This document shows positions 34,890 through 46,625 of a DNA stretch of 64,000 bases, in pieces. The DNA lies in contig NC_133664.1 in NCBI RefSeq assembly GCF_037893015.1, positions 131,282,600 through 131,346,599 on the forward strand. Reading direction: 5' to 3'. Source of the DNA: Macrotis lagotis (lineage: Eukaryota > Chordata > Mammalia > Peramelemorphia > Peramelidae). The position numbers and the translations under genes were made by a program. The notes beneath the pieces are model-generated. The model worked only from the letters and a program-made list of their open reading frames with translations. It did not search any database and was not told the DNA's origin. Within the stretch, counting starts at the first letter, position 1; each line of letters starts with the position of its first letter.

Positions 34890-35135
34890 CGTGGAGTAAG
34901 GATAAAGAATGAACCTAAGAGTCAGGAAAATCTGAGTATATAAGATCCAACTCTAGCACATACCAGACAGTTTGACCCTGGACAAGTTGCCTAATCTATC
35001 AGTGTCCCCAGGCAACTCTCTAAAATTATAAATTCTGAATCAGGTCTGGATCTGTATTGATAGAGGAAGATTCCTACATAGGCATTTCCTATGTAAGTCT
35101 AAATTACAGGTACAGAAAAAGCACCCACCTTACAC
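34890..35135 (+). mobile_element. MIR-headed SINE with alternative tail
   Basis: Head and core ('agtcaggaaaatctgagtat', 'gaccctggacaagttgccta') join an unusual 3' part, 'ccaggcaactctctaaaatt' and 'tgatagaggaagattcct'. I recall this tail from other marsupial SINEs. A shorter relative is at 57763-57905. Confidence 0.6.
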
Positions 35136-37765
35136 AGTGCCTCACATAAATGCTAGCTAATTTCAGAAGGCTGTACTGGGAGTCAAGAAGTCCTTGTTGC
35201 AAGTTCTGTTTCTTAAATATACCACCTATTTCTTTGAATAAGTCTCTAAACACTTTAGTACTCCCAAACAAATCTCAACGTTAGAGATGATTTTCCTATA
35301 GGTATTGCTAAAAATAGTGAATTCCCTACAAATAACAGATCCTGATTAAAACAATGGGTGAGATTGAAAGTTTCTCAGAGGTAATAGAGAATGTTTTACT
35401 ATATTCTTGAAGTAGAGGAAATGGTAAGAGAAATATGTTCTATCATTAATCTATTCCCTTTGCACTGACCATGTACCTTACATTAACACTGACCCACTTC
35501 TCCCATCCCATTGTCCAATTTATCAAGATGAGGTAAATGAATTTTTTAGCAAAGTACCTTGCCCCTCCTGGGCAATGGCTCCCATAAATCCCTGCTTCCA
35601 GGTACAAGACAAGCCCCATCAACAAAACATTTGAGTTACCACCCCTCATCCCCAATTCAGTAGAGTTGCTTGCCACCCTGGTGAAGCTAGCCTACTTTTG
35701 CAGAACATGATCTCCCAGATAATCTCTCATGCTCCTATACCTTTCCTTATTGCTCATCAAGTTGATGAGCAATATTGATGAGTACCATTGATGCAGCCGC
35801 TACTGCTGCTAATCCCCCTTAGGGGATCAGTGGCTTCCACTATTTTTGCTTTCTTTTTCTTATTGTCCACTAATCACAGCAATATTTTTTGTCCCTAAAA
35901 TTTCTTGGGGCAGAGTTGGTTTTTACAAGAATTTTTTCGTGTTCCCACCAAACCTTTACCTAGTTACATTGCCCCTTATCATTGTTACAGGTAAAATGGA
36001 TTGTACTAGACAACTTCAAGTCCCTTCCAACTCCAAATCTAAGCTCTATGATGATCCAACTGTTTTTAAAATAAATTTTGTAATAGTATGTTTCACAGAT
36101 CCTTATCTTGGAAGAATCGATGCAGACATGACAAAAAAGAGACTTCATTCACAAAAAAAAACCTTAATAATAAATTGTTTAAATGACATCATGAATTGTC
36201 AGTGTAACCTTACTTCATAGACAGAATTGGATGGATGTGTTTGAGTGAAAATGAAGGGGAACACACATTAGGTAGAGAACCTATTTGTTTGGAAAGAAAT
36301 TAAAATGGAAATGACATTTCATCGACTTTAATATAAGTGGTTTCTTTGCTATTGTTTATATTAAAATAGTATCTTATGGGCCAAAGGGAAGGATGAAGAG
36401 GAGGAGGAGACAAAAGAGGACAAGAAGGAAGAAGGGAAGGGGTGAGTTGAGAATTCCAAGATTTAATTTCCTACTTCTGATCTCTCAATTGAAGTCATCT
36501 CTGCCTCTGCCTTTACACTTCATAATCCCAGATGGAAAATCTGACCACTGGATAGAACCTCACTGAAAACCAGATGCTATATTTGAGCAAAGCTTTCCTG
36601 GGTAAATAAATTACACTTAAAAATATGTACCAAGTCTCAGCTAGACCACATCTGTACAGGAAACATTTCAAAATAAAAGCAAGAAGGAACAGTTTAGGAA
36701 TTTATAACTAGAATTTCACATTGAAATGGGATTAAATCTTAGGAGACTTTTTTAGGTGGCAATGAAGAAGCTGGGATAGGAACTGACCTGAGGAAAGGGG
36801 AAACTTGATCGTGTGAAAGAAAGACAATTGGTTAGTCTATCTGATTCCAGCCCCCTTTTCTGGCCCCAGTTGTCACCAGAAGCAGCATTCTTGTGGATGA
36901 AATAGAGGAAAGCTGCATTGTTGAAAGCTGTCGTTACTACGTGGGGCTCAAATGTCCTAATTTCATTCCTCATGGAAAGCTATGAACTTCATAACCAGCA
37001 ATATTGGTAAATGCTTGCATCACAAATTGAGGAGTCGGGAACACAGACACCTTACTCGTGGAACAACAAGATGTATCCTTCACTTAACTCTGCAGACAGA
37101 TCTTTTTGTACACAAAGGACTTTAGTCTCCATTGCTGCTGGAGTAGTACCCTTTGTAGCCATGAAATTCACCAGGGATGAGGTCTTAAATTTAATAGCAA
37201 CAATTACATGATATTCTGTTCCCATATTCCTACTTTTTTACCTTACAAAGCAAGCAATACTATTTCCAATTCATGTAATTGGAGAACTTAATTGTTTAAA
37301 TATGAAGCTAAGTCCACAAAAAGGTACTTTTTTTTTGCTCATTCTGAAGATTTTCTACACTTTTAAAGACAATTATGCTTTTCTTCTATCCCATAGTTCT
37401 CACTTCCATTCACATCTTCTAGTGGCTACTTTTACAAAAAAGGATGTAGAGAGAAATGTTTTAAAATTACTTCATATTGAACACTTTCATTTTGATTACT
37501 GTGTATTATACAGGTTTTGAGGATAATCTCATTTTACCATTTGCTTCAGAGTGATGAAAAGCATAAAACATGTTTTTGCCAGGGCTAAAAATGTTTGATT
37601 CCCCCTCCCCCCTTTTCTATACATTATTCATAATGTGTGAAAGTATATATATGATGTTCCATTAATATTTTGAATGAGCATTTGAGATCATTCTCTTTAA
37701 GAGTTCACTAAAGTATATTTGAGCTTATGCTGCTGAGAAGGAAACTTTTCTAGGGGCTCATGTTT
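35136..37765. other. Unassigned DNA
   Basis: 2.6 kb with few recognisable repeats: a weak MIR-like piece at about 35170-35275, a perfect 25-bp palindrome at 35749-35773, and a purine-rich tract at 36380-36445. A 124-codon open frame (35846-36220, plus) has no family signature and no splice context. Confidence 0.4.
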
Positions 37766-37771
37766 TATTTG

Positions 37772-37840
37772 ATGTTGATCAGTTAATTTTCAGTTATATC
37801 CAATTCTCTGTGATCCTGTTTTTAGCTGCCCCATATTTTA
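37772..37840 (-). mobile_element. CORE-SINE Bov-B-like tail fragment
   Basis: 'atccaattctctgtgatcct' is the reversed terminal part of the Bov-B-like tail. Confidence 0.5.
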
Positions 37841-37895
37841 TGACACATTTCAAAGTTGATTCTTCTGTGGTAGCTACCAGTAACCATAATGTATT

Positions 37896-38128
37896 GTCAT
37901 TCAGTCATTTCAATTATGTCTGACTGTCTGTGACCCCATTTGGATTTTCTTGGAAGAGATACTAGAGTGGTTTGCCATTTCCTTTTCCAGGATGTCCCTA
38001 TTTTACAGACGGGGAACAAAAACAAACAAGGTTAAGGTCACACAGCTAAATAAGTGTTAGAGGCTGAATTTGAATTCAAGAAGATGAGTCTTCCTGGTTC
38101 CCAGACACTGCCACTTAATTGTCCCACA
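37896..38128 (-). mobile_element. CORE-SINE with Bov-B-like tail
   Basis: 'gtctgtgaccccatttggat', 'gagtggtttgccatttcctt', then the MIR-like core and 'cctggttcccagacac'. Full-length reverse copy. Confidence 0.82.
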
Positions 38129-38129
38129 A

Positions 38130-40415
38130 CCATAATAGTTGCTCATAATACAAGCAAGTTTTATTTCCAGAATTTCAGAAATAGTTTTACTTTGTTGTGA
38201 GAGGATATGACTCCACTCAACTAATGACTATTTTAAAATGTGGTCTACAATTATGTATGATTATAATATGATTTATTATCCAGATAACTAATACCAAACA
38301 TTTCCCTACATTAATGACATCACTGAACCTGATATCTCTAAGAAAATACAACAAAGATAATATTGAGAACAATATGGCTTAGTGAATAGAATTAGTACAA
38401 TTTCTGACCCATCATCTGTGAGTGAAGCCAAAATTATAAGGGCTTTCAATCATAGCTCTTATTGACCTTGCAACATAAATTCGACAATGACAAATTCTCA
38501 GTCTTATCTATAACTAATAACTCAAAGAATTTAGAGATTGACTTGGTATTGACTTCCCCAGAAGGAAGGAAACTCAAACCAATGCACAAGGAAAGTCATC
38601 AGGGAACACCAGATTGAGCCAAGAGATCTTGTCAATGATAATATTGGAGTTAGTATTCACAGGGACTCCCCAACCTTCTCATCTAGGAACATCCTTGTCT
38701 CCAGGATTTCTAGGACTGGGAGCCTCCAGTTCTTGAGACCTAGGTACATGAACACACTTCAAAATCCCTGGGGAGGTCTCACCCTTGGAGCTTTTAGCCA
38801 AGAGGGGTAATTTTGCCAATCTTTGATATTATTGCCCTGGTAATGAACAGTTCAAGGTTCCCTGACTAAAGCCTAGCCTAGCCAAGAGAGCACAGCCGCT
38901 ACTCTCAAGGGAAAAAGAGTAGTGCTTAGGTGAACTACCCAAGACACAAGGGACAAAGTTTCAGGCACAAAACTGAACAGGAAATTTCCTAAACTATAAT
39001 AAGCTTTCCACCCTTATTTTATCCTCTTATCATTCTTACCTGGATTAAAAGCATAAAAATCCAATCCTGATTCAAGATTCTCAAGCTTCTTGCTTGGAGA
39101 ACAGTAGCTATGCCTGTGGAATAGATTTGCCAGACTTTGAAACTCAAAAATATAGTTATTTTTATTTAGGTTAAAAAGAGAAAGAAATTTATCTGGTTCT
39201 TCTTTCTTTCTTAAAGAATACTTAACTCTGTACCTCCTCAATCTTTTTGTTTAGTGGTATTAGGTAGACTCTGGATAGGAGGAAAACTAGAACCTTGCTT
39301 GAGGCTATTTATATCTGACATGGTCTTCCTGTCCTCCTAGCTCTATTTTCCTGTATTCCACTTTTTAATAGTATAGACATCATTAAAAAAAAGGGATATA
39401 TAGGTAATATTGTTAATATCCTTATGAGCTACCATTATTAGCAAATTATTTTGTTTTCCTCACAAAATATTATTGCTAGCACAATACGAAATACATCTTT
39501 TGGTTCCCATGATGGCAACAGAGGGACAGTCTATGCCAATGGAGCGTAACTATTGAGCCAGAAAGAACAACCCTTTCAGTAGATTTTAAATGAAGAGACA
39601 ATTTCTTTTTCTTATTCTTTTTCTCATGAAAATGTGGCTTAGAATTCTCTTTAGTGACCCTTGTTCTTCTCCCAGCAGTAATTGGTGACTTCTTGTAGAT
39701 ATAGCATCAAAGCTATGTGCTATATAGTGGAACCTGAAGCTATATCTCAATGTCTAAGTCATTTTTTATTTTATCTAGGTTTTTTTTTTTCCCCTGAGCA
39801 CAGTTGAACAAAATTGGAGGTAATCTCCTGAATTGAGAGGACAGAGGCCCCTGGGCTCCTTAGGCAGAGCCGAGGAGCAAAAATAGGAGTCTTCTGTAAG
39901 TAGACTCTTCTTGGACAAGAGTCCCACTCACAAGAGATGCCCAAGCCATGAACTGTTTATCAGAGGGCATGATGCTTGAGGGAACTGTTCTGAGAGTGCA
40001 CATAGTCAGCCAAAGTGAAATGTTTAATATTTTGATCCTTTGAGTTTTTGGCCTCTCAGAAAAATAAAATAGATCCTATGGATTATCAAGTAATGTTTTA
40101 AATTTTTGTGAATTCAAGCTTACAAATCTTTTGGGTTATAATCCAGAAATAAGTATCTGCCCTATAACTTATCTATATTGTACATTAAGTATCTCTCCAC
40201 TCATTTGGGGAAACCCTAAATGTTAGTCAAACTTAGACTTTAAATAATTTTTCTCCTAGGCTCCAAGGCTGGATTAAAAAGAGCTAGAGACAAGATCCTA
40301 ATCATTTTCCTTAGAAGCCATGCTTATCTACAAGTGAGTCTAGGACTGAGGGGTCCCTTAGTGGAAAAAGGTACATTGTAGCCTTTTTGGAGTAATGCAA
40401 TCTATCGTTACATTA
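38130..40415. other. Unassigned DNA
   Basis: 2.3 kb with no repeat family I can name. 38560-38960 and 39790-40060 are less AT-rich than their surroundings and could be old LTRs or unique sequence. No open frame above 75 codons. Confidence 0.4.
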
Positions 40416-40417
40416 GA

Positions 40418-40569
40418 TTTTTTTTTTATTTGTTTGTTTTGTGCAAGGCAATGGGATTGGGACTTGCCCAAGGTCACAGAGCTAAGTGAGTGTCTGAGGT
40501 CAAATTTGAACCTGGGTCCTCCTGACTCCCGGACCAGTGCTCTGATCCTCTGTGTCACCTAGCTGCCCT
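40418..40569 (-). mobile_element. WSINE1-like SINE
   Basis: Reverse copy ending 'gtcacctagctgccct'. Flanks share 'ttacatta' as a probable target-site duplication. Confidence 0.9.
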
Positions 40570-41190
40570 TACATTACGGTTGTAATAAAGTTCATATTTA
40601 TTCAAACTAGAAAAATTTATTCCTAATTTTTTTTAGAACTTCCTTCAGATAAAAGATAAATTTAGGAAAAAATTTTTATCATTTTAGGTATCTGGAGAAG
40701 ATAAACCAACTAGTCATTTTTGGTGATTACTTGGCATAGAATATGATAAATTGCCAACATGAAGCCTGAGGAATAGTCTTTATTTAGCTTTGTAGTGGCT
40801 TGACTCTATATATTTGGGTTTTCTTATACTTTATTGCATTATCTTTTTATATTTTTAGTTTGATGACATAGATTCAGGGCAATCTCAAAACAGAATACCC
40901 CTGCTGTTATTTCAGTTGAGTAAACTCTCCTCCAAAAGACCTTGTCAGTATTTCCATGGTCTTTTCCCTTCATCACACCTGCAGGGTACTTCCTCCCATG
41001 CCTGTCTTCTTTTCACTACAGTTTATGTGCAGTCAGAAGTTTTAAGAACTATGATACTTCACTATGAAGTAAATAAATAATGGTTAAGTTTTACACACAA
41101 AATCTTTTTCTCAGCTGGATTATTCTATCTTTCTTTACTCATTTATCCTTCAATTCTCAGTTCAAACAAAATGTTTCAGTCAATTTGGTC
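40570..41190. other. Unassigned DNA
   Basis: AT-rich; no feature supported. Confidence 0.4.
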
Positions 41191-41194
41191 TCTT

Positions 41195-41490
41195 AAAGAT
41201 TCTAATATATTTTTATTCATTCTGTTAAATATTTCTGAATTACACACATAATTGTTTTACATTCATTTAAAAAAATTTGAGCTCCAAATTTCATGTGAAG
41301 TCATGTAAAACATATTTCTATATTTACCATCTTACAAAAGAAAACACAAAAAGAAAAATAAGGTAAAAAAATATGCTTGAATAAGGATTCAGAATTTGAT
41401 CAGTTCTCTCTCTGGAGGTAGACTGCATTTTTCATCCTGAGCTCTTTAAAACTGTCTTGGATCATTCTTGCATCTTGAATCATTGTGCAA
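41195..41490 (-). mobile_element. L1 3' end, antisense
   Basis: 'gagctccaaatttcatgtga', 'atgtaaaacatatttctata', 'cagttctctctctggaggta' and 'actgtcttggatcattcttg' are the reversed marsupial L1 3' UTR. It ends where the RTE begins. Confidence 0.75.
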
Positions 41491-41491
41491 C

Positions 41492-41925
41492 TATGATGGA
41501 CTGGACATGTTGTTAGAATGCCAGACCTTTGCTTGTCAAAAAATATATTTTATGGAGAACTCACACAGGCCAAGTGCTCACAAGGGGGTCAGAAGAAGTG
41601 ATACTGGAACACCTTGAAGTTCTCAATGAAGAACTTTAGAATTGATTGCACAGCATGGGAGACACTAGCACAGGACCAATCAGTGTGGCATGCCCTCATC
41701 GGGTGCTGCACTATGAGGAAGGCAGAATTGAAGCAATTCAAAAGAAACATGACATACATAAGTTTAGAGTACCCACTCCAGGTGTTCACATGGACTATTC
41801 ATGCTCAACCTATAGTAGAGCATTCTGAACTCATATTGGTCTGATCAGCCACAGACATACTGTAATTTGTCTTAAACATAGTGATATCATTTTGGTCTTT
41901 TTTTGATAATGAAGGATAAGAACCA
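41492..41925 (+). mobile_element. RTE LINE 3' end
   Basis: A plus-strand frame from about 41500 reads WTGHVVRM, then YGELTQAKCSQGGQKK, one in-frame stop, and YWNTLKFSMKNFRID with WETLAQDQSVWHALI. This is the C-terminal region of RTE-type ORF2 proteins. The 3' end, 'gataatgaaggataagaacc', resembles the tails of the Mar1-like SINEs in the window. 5'-truncated. Confidence 0.85.
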
Positions 41926-42012
41926 CATAGTAAGTGTATGGATCAGAATTTGAACTCAGAACTTTCTGATTCCAGCACTAATACTCTATCAACTGTATTA
42001 CCTAATTGTATA
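41926..42012 (-). mobile_element. MIR-type SINE fragment
   Basis: 'agaatttgaactcagaactt' and 'ctgattccagcactaatac' are the reversed head side only. Confidence 0.6.
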
Positions 42013-42049
42013 CAATACATCTTGGAACCTTTCCCTTTAGGATTGAATA

Positions 42050-42760
42050 TTTATCTTTTCTTCTATATTTTCTTTTTCACCTGCAAGTTCAAATAATAAA
42101 GTGGTTTTCCTGTTTGCCAATGTTAATCCTCTTGTTCCATCAGGCATCCTAACTTATTATTTTCAATCATTCTACTCCTTTCCCTCTGGCTACAAACCCA
42201 TTCAAGAGTTCCCCATTTAAAAAAAAGCTTCTTTTTACCCTGTTACCCTTGAAATGATTATTTTTCCATGATCATTTGTGTGGAGATAATCTCTCCATAA
42301 ATTTCTCTATTTCAATCAATGATCTCTGTTTCTATTTTCTCACCACCTCTCAAATGTGCCTTCTCTTTGCCCATCTTTATTCAAACTGTTCTCCTCAAGG
42401 TCACAAATAATTTCTTAATCTCCAAATCCAATAGCCTTTGCTCAAGTACTCATGCTACTAGGCCTCTAGCATTTCTGACTTTTCTTTCCTTAATATCTCT
42501 TTTCATATAGTAAATGATTTTTAATTTGTTCAGTCATTCATTCTCTTGATTTATATGACATGGTTCAGTCTATAACTTTTCTTGTCTCTATGACAGATGC
42601 TACTCTTGCCTTAATTCTTCTCTTCTTCTCATCATACAATAAGTATAAGCATTATCCAAAGATTTTATTCTAATTCCCCTAGATATCTCCCATTCATTCC
42701 TTTTTTCCCCCATTACTATTTCCAGCCCTCTAGTTCAAACCTTCATTCCCTTCTGCTAGA
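42050..42760 (+). mobile_element. L2 LINE reverse-transcriptase region
   Basis: Plus-strand frame at 42370-42440 reads LLKVTNNFLISKSNSL, matching the conserved segment just before the catalytic domain of L2 reverse transcriptase. Pyrimidine-rich coding-like texture continues to 42760, with frame breaks and lost parts. Confidence 0.65.
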
Positions 42761-42764
42761 ATAA

Positions 42765-43790
42765 GGATGCTTGAATGGATTGCCTTGAAAGATGAGGTCT
42801 ACATTGTTGGAGATGTTGAGAGTTGTGATTCTCCCCAAATTTGGAAGAAAGAAAGGTAGATCTGAGGTATAAAATTGAAGGGTAAATTTTGTTTGCTTGT
42901 TTGTTTTGTTACATCAAAAGTTTAAATCTTTAAAGAAGGACAAATAACAATTATTGAATTTTATTACCAGCTGTGTTATGTAGACTTCTTGGAATTAGAT
43001 AATGCAAAGGATCCTTGAATCACTAAAGAGAAGAGCTATTCATGAATTGACCTCTGTCAAGCAAACTCAAGTTGATTTGCTGGGGACAATAAATATTAAA
43101 ACTTGAAGAAGAATGTAATGGTTCAGTTGAAAGTATTTTCAGAAATAGAACAATTGAATCAAAATCAAAACTGGGTATGTGAAAACAAGTCCTGCATGTT
43201 TGGGATGAATCAAAGACATAGTGGGTATAGCCTAAGGAATTTGTATAAAAGAATTATTAGGAGGGATTCCAAGGGTCTAGATTCAAAAGTGTGGAATATA
43301 CATAGCATTTCTAGCATACCTTTTAGGAGCAAGGGAAAGACTGAGCCATGTCAGATTAGGAAGATATCAAGGGGAGGCCTTGGCTCCACAGGCATCTTGG
43401 AATAAAGGACTTAGTGTAAAGGGAAGTTCCAAGAAGATTTTGGCTCTTTCCCCAACTTTCCCTTTCTTGTCTATCTACAGATAGAATAATATAATATGAT
43501 GTTTCATTAATCAAACATTTCTTGCCTCAACCCCAAGAGGCCAGAAGTTAACTAGAAAGAGATATAAACGTAAGTGTTGGGCAGCAAGTCTACCCTCTGC
43601 TTAAATGTTAGGAGTTTTCCTCACTGGGGGCTTGGAGCAATTGTGACTGAACTCTTATGACTGGTTGCCTATAATGAGTTCTCTAAAGCTAAGTGGATCT
43701 TAGAAGCCAATCTATTTCCCCTAGGCTTAAAATGAGCTAATTATGGGAAGAAGATAGCCCTCTATAATAACTTCTAGCCTCTCCTCGCTT
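42765..43790. other. Unassigned DNA
   Basis: A 100-codon open frame at 43103-43405 (plus) has no recognisable domain. It has no convincing acceptor or donor at its edges and I do not call it a gene. Confidence 0.4.
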
Positions 43791-43799
43791 CAATCCATC

Positions 43800-44310
43800 T
43801 TTCACAGTACTGACTAATAATGTACAAGTTTCATTATGTTCTTCCTGTGTCTTTTCAGTGCCCAACAGATAAAACTCCTCATCTAGGTATACCACACCTC
43901 CCACAATTTGGTTTCAAGTTCCTTTCCAGGTTTATTTTATACTACTTTCCTTTGTGCACTGTTTGGACCCTATGGATTTATGCATGCTATTTATTGGTCT
44001 CCAAGTTTTGAATAGCCTCTCCCAATATCTCTATCCACTGAAATCATTTTCTTCCTTTAGGGAAGGGGTGGGGAACCTTTTTTTTCTACCAAGGGCAATT
44101 TGGATACTTATAACATCATTCACTTGTTATATTTGGGCAAACATTTAAATAATCCACCCCTTAAAAGTCCCTGGATTTATTGAATTAAAAGTCCCTACCT
44201 CCAGGTGACATGACAGCACAAGACCAAATGGCCTATAGGCTGGATGATCCCATCCCTGCTTTAAGGACTAGCTCGGATGTTACCTTTACTGCCTTCTCAC
44301 TGACCACTAA
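43800..44310 (+). mobile_element. L2 LINE split by a hAT element
   Basis: L2 ORF2-derived sequence ('ggtttcaagttcctttccag', 'gcctctcccaatatctctat') runs to 44062. After the hAT insertion it continues with 'actagctcggatgttacctt', the next part of L2 ORF2. Another L2 piece repeating the earlier region ('cttttccagtcttattttac') follows at 44310-44410. Confidence 0.75.
44063..44258 (+). mobile_element. hAT-type MITE with 8-bp target-site duplication
   Basis: Ends 'aaggggtggggaacc' and 'cccatccctg', approximate inverted repeats of the type CAGGGGTGGGGAACC. Flanked by ctttaggg (44055-44062) and ctttaagg (44259-44266), 7 of 8 matching, the length typical for hAT. Too short to encode a transposase. 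Confidence 0.78.
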
Positions 44311-45547
44311 ACAAAATACAAACTCTTTAGAGGAGTGAAGTCCTACTCTATCTGGTTCCATTGTTCTTTTCCAGTCTTATTTTACACTACATCCCTTGGC
44401 ATATTCTTTGCTATAGAACCACAGATGCACAGAATTTTAGAGTCAGAGGACAAATTCCTATTATTATACAACTTGAGAAGAGGTCATCCAAACTCTGCTT
44501 GAGGCATCCTACTACCTTCAACATAGATAATTTTGTTTATGGATATTTGGTAAGGGTTTTTTTTTTTCTCTCCACTGAAGCAAAGTCTAGTGAATAGAGA
44601 GAAGACTTCAGAGTCAGAAAAACTCTGGTTTCCTGTTCTACTTTGTCATGTCCTATCTCTGTAGAGATGATAAATTGAAGAAATGGTGCTGGCCTATCTT
44701 GACAGAAGTTTCTTGCTGAGAGATTTCTATAATAATGAAATCATAAAATCAAATACTCTAGCTATCCTCTCTTCCTGATATCAAACCTAAATGTGCCTCT
44801 GCACTTTCCACATTCTCTCTCATTCTGCTTTCTGAAGACAAATAGAGTAAATCTAATAACTTTTCCACATGATAGATATAATGTGAACTGTGAGCCTTCT
44901 CTTCTCCATCTTAAGCTCTTCTCCTGTTACCTTCAATGGATCTCTACATGGAAAGGACTCAAGGCCTTTCACCATCCTCATTATCTATCTTGATATATCT
45001 TCTTCAGCTTACCAATGTCTCCTAAACTATGATGCCCAGAATTAAACACATTATTCCAATGGAATCACACCAGAATGTTGTACAGTGGCCATTATCAAAT
45101 CCAAACAAACTGGAAAATTTCCTAGACAGTCTCTTTTTTTTTTTAATAACAATTTAAGATCTCATCAATAGTTAAGATCATTTGGGGTCCCTTATGGAAA
45201 TGTTGATTTTTTATTGATTACATTGCACTCAAATCCTGAGATCTTTTTCAATTGAAATGCTATTTAGACAGAACTCCAACATTTTATATTTGTAAACCCT
45301 TTAAAGTACATTAATCTTGGTTCAGTGTCATCTTTGAAACTAATTCGACCTTGTAGACTATCATCTTTTTTTTGATTTTTTTTACCTGTTGTTGCATGCA
45401 CTAATGCTCTGTTTTATATCATATGCAGATTTAAAGAGTATTTCCTATATGTCTTCATCAAAATTATTAGTAATGTTGAACAGCACAAGATCAAAAACAG
45501 GTCTTTGAGGCATTCTACTAGAGACATCCCTCCAAGCTGACTAATGA

Positions 45548-45841
45548 CTGTTGTTGTTGTTTGTCCTTAATTCTGGAAGAAGATCATGAAATCAGGGAGG
45601 AGATACTATGACATGAACATGAACTGGATTTGAGTGAGGTGTCATTATACAAAGTCACCAGACTTGCTTTCTTCTCCAGAGCCATCTGGGTCCAATGACC
45701 AGATGGATCAGGAGGACTAGAGATGGTTCTAGATGTGAGGCAATCAGGGTCAAGTGGCTTTCCCAACCAATGTCACAAAACTAATGAGTATCAAGTATCT
45801 GAGGTCAAATTTGAACTCAGGTCCTCCTGATTCCAGGGATG
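45548..45841 (-). mobile_element. Mar1-like CORE-SINE, full length
   Basis: Reverse copy: tail 'ttgttgtttgtccttaattc', middle 'gccatctgggtccaatgacc', head side 'gtcctcctgattccag'. Flanked by gactaatga at 45539-45547 and 45842-45850, a perfect 9-bp duplication. Confidence 0.93.
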
Positions 45842-46426
45842 GACTAATGATTATTCTTTGGTTATTCCACCAACTAATTTAGAATCTATTTAATTATACC
45901 ATTACCTGGCTCATATTATATCTCCAAACAGAGTGAGAGATGTCAAATGCTTTGGTAAAATCTAGGTGAACTATGTTGTAATTAAAAAATTACCCTGGTT
46001 TTTTAACATCATTGCTGCCCCTTTTAATTATTAGCAACTCTTTCCTTTAATGTTATATCCCAGAATTTGCAAAGAATTAATGTCAACTTACCAGGCCTAT
46101 CATTTTGATTCAAATATCTTTCTTGTTGTTGCTATTGTGAAAATCATTAAGACATTTGTCCTTGACATGTGGTACCTCTCCCACTCTCCATGATTTTTTC
46201 AAGTTCCCTTCCATTAGTTCAGCAGTCATTTCTACCATTTCTTTCAGGATCTTGAGATATTGTTGATCTGGACCTGGTTAATCATTAAGAATAGTGAGAT
46301 GAAATATTATTTCCCTCTTTCATTCATCTTGGATCACAATTGCTCATTAACTATCTTTGACCTTTTTCAGTTCATGAAAAAAAGGAAAAAAGAAAAAAAA
46401 GAATTGCATCATCCTTTGCCTTATTC

Positions 46427-46625
46427 CATTATAGCCTAACTCTGAAACTGAAGGAATTCCTAATTAATTAATCAGTCAATAAACATTTATTAAGCACCTA
46501 GTACTATGTAGCAGACATAATGGAGAAACAAAAATAGACCAAAGATAGGTCCTACCCTCAATGAGCTTACAGTCTAATGGGTTAGGCAGTATGAAAATGA
46601 ATATATCCAAAGCAAGCAATACACA
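46427..46625. repeat. Duplicated 199-bp segment, copy A
   Basis: Matches 48354-48551 with two substitutions and one 1-bp indel. The shared part includes about 33 bp before the L2 terminus (from 'cattatagcctaac') and then antisense L2. Here L2 stops after 'caatacaca', and L3-like sequence resumes. Confidence 0.95.

Noticed and set aside
35846-36220. 124-codon plus-strand open frame
   Set aside because: Low-complexity composition, no conserved motif, and an opposing frame lies within it.
43103-43405. 100-codon plus-strand open frame
   Set aside because: No recognisable domain or helical pattern, no convincing splice sites or poly(A) signal close by, and similar lengths occur by chance in this window.
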